NCBI RefSeq assembly: GCF_041296385.1
Contig: NC_091020.1
Span: 31,266,001 to 31,330,000, forward strand
DNA from: Aphelocoma coerulescens
Lineage: Eukaryota > Chordata > Aves > Passeriformes > Corvidae
Direction: 5' to 3'
Length of the DNA stretch: 64,000 bases
In this document: positions 34,411 to 47,329 of the stretch, piece by piece
Numbering within the stretch: position 1 is the first letter of the stretch
Layout: each line of letters begins with the position of its first letter
Notes under the pieces: model-generated
The model's database searches: none
What the model was told of the DNA's origin: nothing
What the model saw: the letters and a program-made list of their open reading frames with translations, nothing else
Translations under genes and position numbers: made by a program

Positions 34411-36488
34411 ACATCTTATTTAATTTCTGTTGTTGCACTGAGTTAACAGACATGCTTCTCTCCCAAGTTTGTGGAGCACAGAGGTAAGCAACCAGCCAAG
34501 CAACATCTTTGTTGAGCTTTCCCATGTATGAAATGAAATGCAGTGTCATAGAAACATAGATTTGAGCCAAAGCCCACTGGGGCCAGAAATGCACAGCCAC
34601 TCCTGCAGGTGTCTGCAAAGCCCAGCCCCAGGAGGAGCACAGGGAATCTGCTGTTCCAAGATAACTGAGTGCCACTTTAGTCATTCATGGGTTCAGGCCA
34701 TTGCCCACAAACACAGCCACTGTGCATTTGCACAGTCTTTCATTGTTTCCCATCTTGTATTTGATCACCTCATGCAGCAGGTCAGGACAATTTCAGTGTG
34801 TTCCTACAACAGCAGAAGACTGAGGTGTTGAGTATAGACCTCTGTGACTGCTGGAAGTGTGGATCTACTTTTTCTAGGATCAATGCCCTCTTCTTCATGT
34901 GTTTGCTTCACAGAAGAGCATTCAAAAGGCTCAGGGGAAGCAAACAGCAGGCAAGGGCTGCATGGTTTCCTCATCTTCTTCACTCCATCATGCATTTGCA
35001 GGCTGTGTGATTTGGGACACAGGACCTAATGTCACCTTGCTTTGTCTCTCTCCTAGATCCCCATCTCAAAAAGATGCAAAGGGTTGCCCTGGGCCCACAC
35101 ATACTAACAGCTCTTGCTAAAGCCAAATAAAACATGGGGGAGAGTAAACTTAAAAGCAAATGCTGGCTGCCATGGTGAATTTCCAAACACTGTGTGAGTC
35201 ACTTAGAGGAAGTTTCTACATGCTTATGTCTTCCAGCTCAAATAAAGTGATTAAATTATCTTAACTACTGACTGGAAAAAGCTTTGTTATTACAGCAGCT
35301 AGGTCTGCAGATGAATCATGTTGCCATTACACAGCACAGGTGGTTTATCACGGAAGTCATCCAATTGTGTTTTAGGACAGGTGGCCTTTACTAAGAGAAG
35401 AAAAAACAAACATGCTTTTCAATGTCTAAGTAGAAAATGCAGTCCCAAATATTGCCCATTCTCAAAAAAATACATTGAAAAGACAACTTTTAAAGGGGAG
35501 AGACAGGCTGCAAAGCTGTTCTGATACTAGTAATTAAATCCTAAGAATTTAAGCCTGTATTGCTTTATAGAAAGAGATTACAAACCCAGCAGCCCATAAC
35601 CAATACCTTTTGCAGGCTGAATTAGTGTTGTTCACAGTAAGATTTCCCTGGAACACAAGTGAAGAATGGGCCATGTACCATGCAAGATGTGGCCATACCA
35701 CTGTCACAGGATATGCCATAACACAGTAAAAAACAAAGGCAACATGCAAGATTGTGCATTTCATTTTATCAGACATTTCTGGGGGAGGTTCTGAAGCAGG
35801 CTCTGTTTCCATGTCATCAGCAAAAGCAGGAGAATCTTCTAAATGACTTAGCAGCCAGAGTGCTAAGGTTTTTTGTTATTCTGGCCAAAGTAACCCAAAA
35901 AAAGTGGCTGAGTATTGAACACTTTTGAAAACGTGGTTAAGACATCAGAATGCTTCTCTCACAAGCCCTTGACAGAGAAAGGCCACTACATCCAGTTTTA
36001 CAAAGGGCCAGGTGGGACAGATCCCACAGAGAGAAAGATTTTTGTGGGTAGCTGTACTGAACCTGAGACTTGTCAACTGCCCCTCAATCAGTGTGAATGA
36101 GGGCTAATTGAAGTTGTGGTAGGTCAAATATGGGTTTGGGTTTGTTTTTTTCTTCTTGCTTCACCAAAAAAGCCACAGGAGAAAGGACAGTGCGTTGTTC
36201 TGATCTCTCACCCCTGTTTTCTCTCGTGTAATGGTCGTTATGGCTGTCCTTCCTTTTTCAATAGAAAACTCAGATTATGAAACCAGAGCAAGAAGAAGTC
36301 ACGCACAAAAAAGTTCCTTAAAAAGGCAAAAATTAACCACCCTTGGAAAAACAATAAGAGAGGAATGTGAATAACACAGCATTTCCCGTGGCTTGTATAC
36401 TTATCTCATACCATAATGATCAAGTGGCTTACTTGTCTCTACCCGTTACAAAAGGGATTCTTTGCATTTTCACGTGGTTCTGCTCTAC

Positions 36489-36502
36489 AACCAACCAACC
36501 AC
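36489..36502. repeat. (ACCA)3 microsatellite
   Basis: Three ACCA units in CAACCAACCAACCACAC. It is a short tetranucleotide repeat of no apparent function. Confidence 0.7.
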
Positions 36503-37361
36503 ACAGTTTTACTACTTTGTCTTAGCTATTTTGGTGCTTAGATACTCAAATCCTTTCCCCTTCCCCCCACTAAGTAAATTTTCCAGGCTAAAGTTCAAAG
36601 TAAATTCCAATGTGATTATATAAACACATGCATACTGTAGATTGACATCATACAATGCTATTCTTTGTTGCTGGATTTTTTTTTTCCTTCTTTTTAGTTT
36701 GCAACAACTTCAGTATGCCTGGCTTGCTACCCTAAAATAGTAGCTTATTACACCCTACTGAATAAGATAACACTGTATTTATTCCTCTGGCAGTTTGGTT
36801 TTCACAGGGGAAAAAAAGCTCATGATTTAATTCATAAAAATAGACTTGCCAAGGAAAAATAAAAGTAACAGACCTTATGAATCTCTCTGTTTATTAAGCC
36901 ATGTGAGTAGTGGAGTGGAGAGAAAGCAGGTTTATATGTTTCAGTCCATCATGACTGTGAAATTGAACTGTAAATGGTACCTAGGGCAGCCAAGTGAGAC
37001 AGACGCCATGGCGGGAGTTAATGGAAATGTGGAGAGCTTTTCTTTTTAACAAAGTACTTGAGCAATTATTGCAGCACACCCACAGTGAAATGAGATAAAG
37101 TTAGGCTGTGCATTACAAAGGCTGTTAACTGCAAAATAAATTTACTGACAGCCATTGGGAACCTTTCGTTCCTCGTTCCTTTTCCTGCACCTATTAGCTA
37201 AAAACGCCAACAGCGTTGGTGGGGATGAGCAGCCAGCGAGTTGTGGGGTGGGAGGTTTGTTACATGCAAATGTGCTGGCTTGTCACACTCACCTGGGATA
37301 GAGGTGGGGCTTGGGGAGCCATCCAGTTCTGCCACTACAGCAACACAGGCACCAAGTGCTT

Positions 37362-37387
37362 CTGACAGCCCTGAAGCTGTCAGGGCT
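37362..37387. repeat. Bistable inverted repeat
   Basis: CTGACAG (37362-37368) pairs with CTGTCAG (37377-37383). Alternatively AGCCCTGA (37367-37374) pairs with TCAGGGCT (37380-37387). The two folds exclude each other. No RNA context supports a switch, so this is a sequence curiosity. Confidence 0.4.
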
Positions 37388-39124
37388 TTGTATTGACATT
37401 AACATTTTACTGCAATAGTAAAAATGGAGCTGAATTCCCAGACTCACCTTTCCCATCGCTCCCCTGGCTGCCCGGTGGCACTGAGGAGTTGAAGGTCATG
37501 TTTGAGGCTCAGCCTGTTTCAGCCTAGCATTGAACTCCAGGGACAAACAGGATGAAGGGCAAGTCCTCCTTGCCCTCTAAAACCTATCCTTGTCCAATTG
37601 CTCATTAAAGCTCCCCTCCCTCCAGCCCCACCTGCTCCCCAGCAGCAGTGTGGCTACACCAGCGTGTCCAGTGGTGAATATTGATCTCCTGGGGCACAGC
37701 TCACCCCGTGTGCACGGTCAGGCAGAAAGCCCTGCCCAGCTGTGTGTAACCTCTCATCCCCCCTTCCAAAGGGAGCTTTGTTGGATGAACTGTGCAGGTG
37801 AAAACACAACCACTCTTTCAGTCAGGAAGCTGAAAGGAGCTCTGCTTCCTAAGAAAATAAAAGAAAGCCTCAGACACCAAGAGAGGCTGCCCGTATAGAA
37901 AGTATTCATCATCAATCACAATGGATTTCTATAGATTTTCTATTTAAGGAAAAAATCCTTCCCTTTCAGAAGGGCATTAGAAAGCACCACTGGTATGTTA
38001 TGGATTACATACCAGAGGAGACCAGTCTCAGCATCTCACGAGAAACCCACTAGAGAGGCCAATACAGGAATGACGTTTAAATGTTTTGAAAAAGCAAACA
38101 ATTTCTACATCAGCTGCAACTTCTGTTTTACAAAGTCCTTTATTTCCTAGCAGGTGCCATGCTTAGACCTCTTTGATATATCTTATTGTGATAGCAGCAC
38201 TATTTTTTTTTTATCATGCTATTTTGAGAGCATCTCAAATGCAAGCCTGCATCAAACACAGCACATTGACCCAGAGTCAAGCCACGTTTTATGTCATCCC
38301 CATGACATCTCTTACACCTGTGACAATACAAGGGCGCTCCCATTTGCATTTCCAGTGCAGATAAAGTGAGAGCTGTTCACACACAACTCTTCCCTTGCTA
38401 TTCCTGGCCTCTGTGCTGAACCATCACCCTTTTCAGCAGGTGCATTGGCTTTGCTAACTCTCCCTTCTGGAGATGGCTTGTTGCTGTTAGCCTCAGTTAC
38501 ACAACCCCTGAAAGCACCTCTCCTTTCTTTTCAGGGAGGTATGATTTGAAGATCTGTATCTTTTGGCCTCACAGCTATTATTTGTGGCTGTCAGTCAGAA
38601 AACAGAAACTGAAATGAAAACAACCAGTGCTCTCCTCTGTAGCAGACCCGTCACTGTCACTTTTTCCTGACTTTATCCGACATAACCGAAATATATTTCG
38701 TTTTTCCTACCCATGTGTCCTATATAAGCATCCCACACAGCCCTAGCACAGCTGCATGACTAACCAACACACTCTCCATGCCCTCCATAACCCTAATGCA
38801 ATCCCCAGCAAACAAGAGTCTGTTACCTCCAGGAACTACTCTGATTTCAGCCCTCCTGAGCCGTACACAGGCAAAGCTGCCCTCACACAGATCCTGCCTG
38901 CTGAGGAGGGACACTATTCTGCAACAGCAGTTAGACATGAAGCCAACTTGGACCCTGGGGAGTCACTGCTTCATCCTGCCCAGAGCTGCTAATGCACATG
39001 GACCGGCTCCTCTTCTGCCTTGTGGCATTTCCATCTCCTTGCACGTCTGTCAGATTCTTTCCACTCTTTCCACATTGTTTTCCTTTGCTGTGCAGTGTAG
39101 CAAGATGCCAGCTTTCTATTTTTA

Positions 39125-39136
39125 TTTTTTTTTTTT
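39125..39136. repeat. T12 homopolymer
   Basis: Twelve T after TTTTTA in a T-rich stretch. It is simple sequence. Confidence 0.75.
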
Positions 39137-42100
39137 GCACTGTGTGTGCTCTAGATCTGACATTATGCTTAAGATGCTATCAAGTAGCCAAATGTGACAC
39201 GATTTCAAGGTTGGCCTCAAGGTGGTTAACTCTGAGAGTCAGCCTTTCAATCACCATCAGATACCGATCAAACAAAAACAGATGAGGGCTGACAGCAGGC
39301 TGGCTTATTATACTCTCTATTTCCAGCTGGTTTAGTTCAGGATGTTTTTATCAAGTGAGTCTCCAGCTCCCCTCACTAGTATGCAAGGAAGGCAGGAGGG
39401 GAAATGGTTATACAAAAATGGAATAGTTTGTGATTTATAGCTGAAGAAAGACTAAGACAATGGATTCACTAGATGTAATTGTGCCTCAAGCATCACCATA
39501 AGACAAAGCAAATCCCAAAGATAAAGCCAGTCTGGGGGAGGTGAGAGGACCCACAGCTGCAAAGTTATAATTTCAAGATGCAGCTTTTCTCCCTCCCCCT
39601 GCATAAACATTACGTCAAAATTATCGTAAACCTGCAGCTGCCCAGATGGCACTTGTGTCCTCACACACTGCACAGAGTTCACTACTGACTTCAAAGGAAC
39701 AGAATGATATTGAGAATTTTTACCTTTAGTTTGCCATGCTGATAGAGATCAGGGAGATTTGTAGACTTTGATCATCCCTTGTTTAATTACATTCAGATGG
39801 AGCCCAGTTGAGTTGTGAGGGTTCAGCTTCAGCAGGGGACTCGATGGCCCAGCAGTTTCCTCCAAAGTGTCTTATCCTGATCCAGCTGATTTCAGACTAT
39901 CCTGAGCAGAGCCTGGTGAAGAACTGCCTTTTTATTTATCATGGGGGCTTCCTGTGATTATCACACAGGTGTCTCAGGGGAAGGAACAGTTGCTCACCAT
40001 TCTAGCCCAAAAATACATTTTTTAAAAAAGACTTTGTCTGCTCCACAGTTCCACAGCCAGAGCCCCTTACATACAGGGACATATCTTGAATCAAGGTCTA
40101 ATATAAGTTCCAGTCTTTTACTGACACTGCTAATTTTTGCACCTGTAACAAATTAAAATGGTGATTATGAGTGTAGCTGACCTAAGAATAAATGAGAGGA
40201 TAAATGAGAAATTTTAGCTTCTCATTAAATACCTGGGCTCAGCTTTCATAAATTTATTTCACCTGAACAGGTTCTAGACAATTCTAACACTGCCTGTTCT
40301 CCAGCATGATGTCTCTACAATTTATGTTGTCTTTCCTGCCTGTTTGTCTCACTTTCAGCAGAGATGAATGTCTGTGTCACAAGGCAGAACTGTGGTAGCC
40401 CCCAAAGCGCAGCACCTGCTTACAGAGCAGTATTTACTTGAGAAGAAGCAACAGCAACCCACAGGTCCCATGCAAAGCCCTGAGCCCAGAAAAAGCTCTG
40501 CAGCAATTGGCCTCTTTGCTCTGGCTGCTTGGGCAAAGCCCCATTAATTCAAGGAGATCTCATCCAAAGCTCCTTCTGGGCACAAAAAAAATCTACATCT
40601 CAATATGCAGTCCCTCATTCTTTAGTGGAGGAGCACAACCCTACTGCTGTGGCTACCAAACCCCACCAAATGTCATGGCTGTGGCTGGAAGTCTATTCCT
40701 ATGATCCAGAGAGATTCCCCTTCCCATTTGACAACTGCACTTGCACTGCAGGAGTGACAAGCCAGACAACATCCAGGTGCCTCTGGATCTAACACCCTCC
40801 AGTTAATTATGAGGGAAAACAGGAGCACCTTACCACTGACTCCATACAGAGTCACATGAAGGTACCAAAATTACCTGTCTGGAGTTAGAGGGTCTGAAGA
40901 TCACAGCACTAGTTAAGGATATGTGTAAATGCTGTTCTAACTAGGGGGATTTTGACTTAAATTTGGTAGTGATCTTGCAACCAGCCCTTTCTTCCAGGGG
41001 CAGGATCTTCAAGCTTCCCAAAGTAGATGGATCGGCGGGAGTTAAATGTCACCATCTACCTTTGGCTGATTAAACTCTGTTTTTCTCCATCTGATACAAT
41101 TGTAAGAGTGCACCGTGCTGATCAGGCACACATTTTGCACAAAATGTCATGCATGTTTATTATTAGATTAAGCTGCAGTAGGTTTAATTTTAGATCTTTT
41201 GATTCAAGTGGTGCAATGAAGATTAAATGTTAGGCATTATTAAAGATGCAGATGTGGACATATTGAATAATAAACCTCATTAAGTGCGACATCCTAGACA
41301 GGCTTCTGAGATAAGCTACAAAGGACTTCCTTACTTCATACCAAAGTTATTAAAATATTAGAAGGTAAATCTAATCATAAAAATATTATGATAGAATGAA
41401 ACTGATACTTTAAAAGTGTTATTACAAAAGACTGTATTTCTTTCATGTATAATTACTTCCTTCTCAGCTTAGATTGCTGGATTGATATTAAAATGCAAGT
41501 ATTTTTCCTCTTTTGAACACACATAAAAAGTAAGTACAATGGAGCCAAATTTTGTCACTGCTTTCAGTGCCTGAGCCTTGAAAAATCCTCCTCCTCAATG
41601 TCAAGCTTTTATTTCTCATCAAGATTAAAGTTATCCACTCATGATTACATCTGGTAGCAAAGCCATCCCCACTTGCATGGATGAGTGGCCAAGACAGTTA
41701 CCACAGTAAATATATGACAAGGTTTTGGAATGTCTGAGGTGGCTAAATTTAGAGAAGGGACCAGAATGGTGGAACAGAACAGATTCATGAAAAAATAAAG
41801 GCACACAGGGTGGATTCTCATATTCCCTCATCAACTCCTTTAACATCAGGCAATTGTTATAACTTTCTCTTCTGTTGGAGAAAAGTAGGGGGTGCACAAT
41901 GAAATTAGAAAGGGCAAAAGAGGAAAGTTTCAAATTCATGCAACAATGGGGTTTTTTTAATTTACCAATTACATTATGAGCTTGTGGGATTCATTGCTAC
42001 AAGATACGGAGGTTCCCTGTCATTCCTCCTCACAAGATTCCCTGTTGGCCTGGATAATAAGAATTTCACCATGTCACTGATGAGGACAAAGGATCTATAA

Positions 42101-45100
42101 GATATAAAAGCAGTGCTAGCACAGACCATCAGCCAACCAGTGACTGACTGGTGGGAATTCCTGTGGGAGTTGCATAATTGCACCATCTAGCTCTTCCCTC
42201 AAGAGGGTTTTGCCCTGGCTCTTAATATCAAGACCAACACATTGTTCTAACACAGCAGAGCAATTGCAGCTCTTTGAACCCATGGGCAGGTACAAACCAT
42301 CTCAGACTGCACCAGGATTTTCACAGATTTTGTCAAAACTCTCTGGAAATCCATATCCAAGTTCTGGAAAAGTTCTCACCAGTTCTGCTAATGCTCCCCC
42401 CATTGCAAGGCAAGGCTGAGCTATGATAAAACCACTACCCAATTCTCAGATGGATTGCTTCTCCCTCCAAATTTAGACATCAAATGTTTGTCCTATCCTG
42501 AGCCACCTTTAGAAAAAGTCCATAAAATCCTTTCGTTCAAGATCCATGTTTTCTTAACAGAGCTTTCTTCTATTTCCCCACTAAACAGTGGCAACAATTG
42601 ACTGCAGTAGATAAAGGCCATTCTCATGCACTGAAAATAGAGATAGCAATTCTACTTCTCATTTGCTAAACAATTGCATTTGTAAAGTAATGTAAGGGTT
42701 TAAGAGAATTTTCTATTGGTGTGTTATGTCAACTGAATGAAGTGACCACAATGGATTTGATCCATGATAAGATATTTGAATTTGGTTGTTTGCAAGATTT
42801 GTTAGATCTGATAACCTGATTTGTCTCGCAGTATACAGAGCAGGTCTCTTTTCAGATAAAGCTGGGAAAGAAAGCACCAATTTATTTGATTGCATTATAT
42901 TTTACATTAGATGTTCCTTTTGGGATTCTTGTAAAAGCCGGCATTTATTTATATCTGTCACTGACTGGAGGCACTTGATGTCAAAAATGGCAAGATAAAA
43001 AAGCTTGTTTTACAAATAAACCTGTAGGAGCAGAGCTCCAGCAATGATTTTTGTAAAGTAGGCAATCACATTCTAGTGGGTTAGAGTTTGAATACTGCAA
43101 CCATTATGAGAAATTGAAAATAAAACATGAAATACCACTAGGAAGGGAACTGAGGAACAGGGAAAGCAAGACTTGTAGCAGATTGTCAAAATTTTTATTA
43201 CATTTTTCCAGTAGAGAGTTACCAATTCTCCCACTTCCTTTTAGTTGCTTTCGTGTGTGACTGGCTAAATGTTTTTAGGAAGAAGTTTCTCCTTTACTAA
43301 AACCAAATTGTCTTTAGCACTATTTTTTGTATTGAGCAGAATAAAACAACAGGATTTAAAGGGAAATATTAGATTACTTGTGAGGGTTTCTGAGAAACAG
43401 CTTGGTTGGATATTTTTATCTTCATTTCCTTGTCTTTTGCAATTTTAATTTGAAAAAATGCACATGCTGTGAAAAGTTCAGTTAAATATTTCATTGTTAA
43501 TGCATGCTGCAGAAAGCAAAAAAGCCCCATAATACTCTAAAGATCAGCTCTTCTGCATTTGTTTTGGTGGGTAATTTGTTAGTGTAAATGAAAAAAAAAA
43601 ATCAAAATTCCTACTGAGAGCAGACACTCTGAAAGAAGGCGAAAAGTAACAAAGCACCATAATGAATTCAGATGCTGCAGACAGAACTACTAAATAAATA
43701 CACAAATGGGGGAGTCAGGGCTGTTGCCTTTTCTTCTGCTCTATAAACACAGGTCAGCAGAACTCAGATTGTTTCTGAAGCTGGAAGTAATAGCAGCTCC
43801 TATATCCTCGTTTTGAGTAAAACCAGCCATGACAACATGATCTCTTGCACAGCCTGTGCGTTTTAGCACATGGACGACTGTAAGATGACTCACCACGCTT
43901 TTAATTGCAGCTTTGATCATTAAATCTCTTTTGAATTACTGAAGACTCTATTTCCGCTTTCCAGTTACAAAAACCATCAGAAAAGGATTTGAGGTTTCAG
44001 GTCGGAAAGTTCAGCTTTGCTTTTTAAATCCCAGCCTCGTTCGGTGAGGATCCATAAAGGGCTGCAAACATCAAGACAAAAGCACAAAACAGATCACACC
44101 AGACCAATCTTCTTAGCCTTGAGCATCCTATGTTGGCACCCACCTCTTTATCTTGTCTGCCATTTCCAGGCCAGAACTTCTGTTGCTTTGGTAACCCACT
44201 AAAAGCACTGATGCTTTCATTGTGGTTGGCCTGCTTCTGGAACTAATCACTGTTTTCACATTAATGAGATGCTGGTTTTGTTTTTTCAGTGAGATGTTCT
44301 GCTCAATCGGCAAGGAAGGCGCCACTAGATGGCTCAAGGGACTAGAAGGCTGCTCCTGTTTCCCAGGAATCCCTGGGCAGGGCACTGGGTGCTGGTCCCC
44401 AGAAGGATGGGCCTCCACACCCAGCTTCTTTTGGCCATGGAGGAGCCATTTGGGAAACACAAGGGAGGACTCAGCTTTGCCCTGTTTGGAGCAGCCATCC
44501 AGCAGCAAGATCCCTGTGGCACCACACACTGACACCCCTCCTCCAACAAAGCAGCCTCCACTCTGTCGTGCCCTAAAAGAAGCAAAAGGGCAGATTTTGC
44601 CTCGTAAAAGGGCCCATCCTGTTCTGACAGAGCCCCATTTCTGTGCAATGTGTCAGCAGTCAACAGAGGGAAAGGATGATCCCTCACTGGCACACTGAGT
44701 TTGCTCAGTTCTGGCTTTTTTCCCTTGCACAGCCACACAGCTCCCAAAGCAGCTCGTCAGTGACTCTTAATTCAAGCCGATGATTAACACAGTTGGTAGT
44801 CGTAATCACCAAATGTTTCCCCACTGATGTAAATCCCTCCCCTGATGGAAACTCAGGACCTTGCCACAGCCCAGCCTGCAAGGACGTTTCCTCTGTGCAG
44901 AGAAGGAATTAGGCATTAGCGTAATGGACTTTTAAATCTCTCTGGTCATTGGCCCCAGAAAGGAGCATCCAACTGGATGCTTCTAGTAGTTAATTTGTTC
45001 CACAAATGGAGAGGGAATTTTTCTCTTTAGAAAGCTTTTTACTGGGACCATTTCTCCCCTAGCCAACATCAGTTTGACTTCTGCAGAGTCACTTCAGATT

Positions 45101-45417
45101 TGCAGTGATAAAAGGAGGTAAAGCTCATCTCCTTATTATACAGCTGAGTGGGTCTGCTCAGGGAACTGCAAAGAAAGAGCAGGGGAAATATAAGAGGAAA
45201 TTACAAATAATGTTGATAAAAGAAGCAAAGAATCACAGTTCTTATCCAAGTGTGTGACAAAAAGTTATCCCAAAACAATTCCACTATTGTATGGTCTTTT
45301 CCTACAACAGCACTTATTTCATCTACTCCCACTCTTTGGCAACCCTCAGGTGGCCAGTCTTGCTCAAGTCATTTTCTTGTGGGGGTGGGTAGGAATTGCA
45401 ACCTTTTTAATGCTTCC

Positions 45418-45444
45418 ATTTTAATATTTTAATATTTTAATATT
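45418..45444. repeat. (ATTTTAAT)3 octanucleotide repeat
   Basis: Three exact copies of ATTTTAAT (45418-45425, 45426-45433, 45434-45441) followed by a partial unit. The unit is 8 bp, like CR1 tails, but its sequence is unlike ATTCTRTG and no CR1 body adjoins it. I read it as an independent A/T minisatellite. Confidence 0.85.
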
Positions 45445-46746
45445 AAATTTCACAAATGTAGTAAATACAGATTGATAAGCTACAGAAACCTGGTCAGCTT
45501 TAACTGAAATGCAGCAGTACTGTAGCAAATTTATCTGGGATGTTTAGAAATGAAAAATGGGTCAGTACACTTATTAAAAGAAACCTTCTAGCTGCCAAGA
45601 GAGATTTTGGGCAGCCAAAGATTCATTGGTAGGAGTCTCCACAAACCTTGTTTTAGTCAGACTTCTTACAGCAGGGCAACATAATCAGGTGAAATTAAAA
45701 TGGCCCCATGTTAGTCAGCAGAATGAGGGCCCAGCCTTCAATTAGTGCCACCACTACTCAGCCATGTGAAAGAGAATATAATGGATCTTGGCTGATTTCC
45801 TGCCAAGTTTTCCAGACCTCACTCTGCTTTTTTGACTTCACACGCAGTATCATGTTTAGCAGGACTAATGAGCCTGCATTCCTCTAATGGGCCCACCCCA
45901 GCATGTGAAGGTTTGTTTTGTTCTCTTTTTGATGATCTCCCTTCCTCAAGAAATCAGTGCTTGAAAAAGACACAGAATAAGGTCCTTGCAACACTTTCAT
46001 TCCAAGTCCTCTGCTTTACCCTCACTTTTAGAGCACACAAATTTTTGACCAGCAATTTCAGAGAAAATCCACAGAAAACATCTTTCTGAAGGACTGCAAA
46101 CATTTCTGCTCTTGCTGCAAGGGCCTTGAGCACCCCAGATAGTTACTCTTAACTGGGGAAACTGATGGAAGGAAACAGAAGAGAAATAAAAGCAAAAGCT
46201 CGACAGAATTCATACAAGAAATTCATGCTCTGGTTTCTAAAGAACAGGGCATGAACAAAAACAGTTCTCCTTCTCCAGTGAGGCATTTCAGCATCACCTC
46301 TGAGAGGTCTGCTGGAGAAAACTACAGGCTGGTTGGTCCCACCTCAACTCCTGGGAAGGTGACGACTTCTGGCATTTTTTGCTCCATTTCCAAACATCTG
46401 AGGGAAAAGAATGTGACTGGGAGGAGTTGGTACGTGTTTGTAGGGGAGCAGGGCTGACACTCCTTCTCCTCAGAGACCCTGGGGGCACGTTTTAAGTGTC
46501 TGAGAGCCCTTGGCAGCATGAAGAATTTGGTAGAGTCAAGTAATCAAAAGCAAGGGGAGATGAGCTTCACTTTTCAACATCACAAGAATCAACAGAGATA
46601 ATGACTGCACTGTTTTCTTCAGACATTAGTATTAATAAAATTCACTCTGAAAAGGCCAAGACATTAAGTGCTAAGCAGATGATGAGCTCCAATTGCAGCA
46701 ATTACTTATTGACTATGTAATGTGCCCTGCTTTTTGCTAATGTCAT

Positions 46747-46782
46747 CCTTGTCCTCTTCTCCTTCTCCTTTTTCCCTTCTCC
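46747..46782. repeat. Polypyrimidine tract
   Basis: An almost pure C/T stretch, CCTTGTCCTCTTCTCCTTCT and onwards, about 35 bp long with one G. It could form triplex DNA in principle. No AG acceptor and exon follow it convincingly. Confidence 0.65.
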
Positions 46783-47295
46783 AAACATTACCCAAGTCTT
46801 TTTAGGCAATGGACTGTGGAGTGAGACTTCATGCATCCAGTGTTTTGTTTGCTGATTAAAGTCTCTCAGTCTCTCAAATTCCATTTTTACAGTGATTTTA
46901 ATTTTTTTGCTCCCCCCTGTTGCTTTTATGGGGCTATGTGTAGGGTCTCTAGCCTCAATCCAGCTGCCCATTTTCACAAAGCCTGTAGAGACACAATTAT
47001 TACCGGCACTTTTTATGCCTTTTGAAGGCATAAAAATGATCCAGCAGGTTCTGATATATAAACCACCATAAGGTCATGCCAGTTTGTTTAAGGAAAAAAA
47101 AAAGGTCAGAAAGGAAAAATTTAGGTAAGAAAGGCAAAAGCCCAGGTACACTCTTGATCTAACAGATCATGTGGTCTGAACAGATTTCTAATGCTGATTT
47201 CAGTGTTGAACCTTGCTGCCCTGGTGGGGTGTTCCCATTAACAGTAGTGTGGAAGTTTGCTGAGCCATGAGAAGTTTCCAGTGCAGAAAGTTTCC

Positions 47296-47329
47296 TGCTG
47301 ATTTCACTGCTAATTTCTGCTAATTTCAC
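47296..47329. repeat. Three-copy 10-12-bp tandem repeat
   Basis: The units TGCTGATTTCAC (47296-47307), TGCTAATTTC (47308-47317) and TGCTAATTTCAC (47318-47329) lie head to tail. The variation in length (12, 10, 12) suggests slippage. No function is implied. Confidence 0.8.

Noticed and set aside
44128..44747. Three overlapping frames of 135-158 codons
   Set aside because: They occupy both strands of one G+C-rich pocket; at most one could be real and none resembles a known protein.
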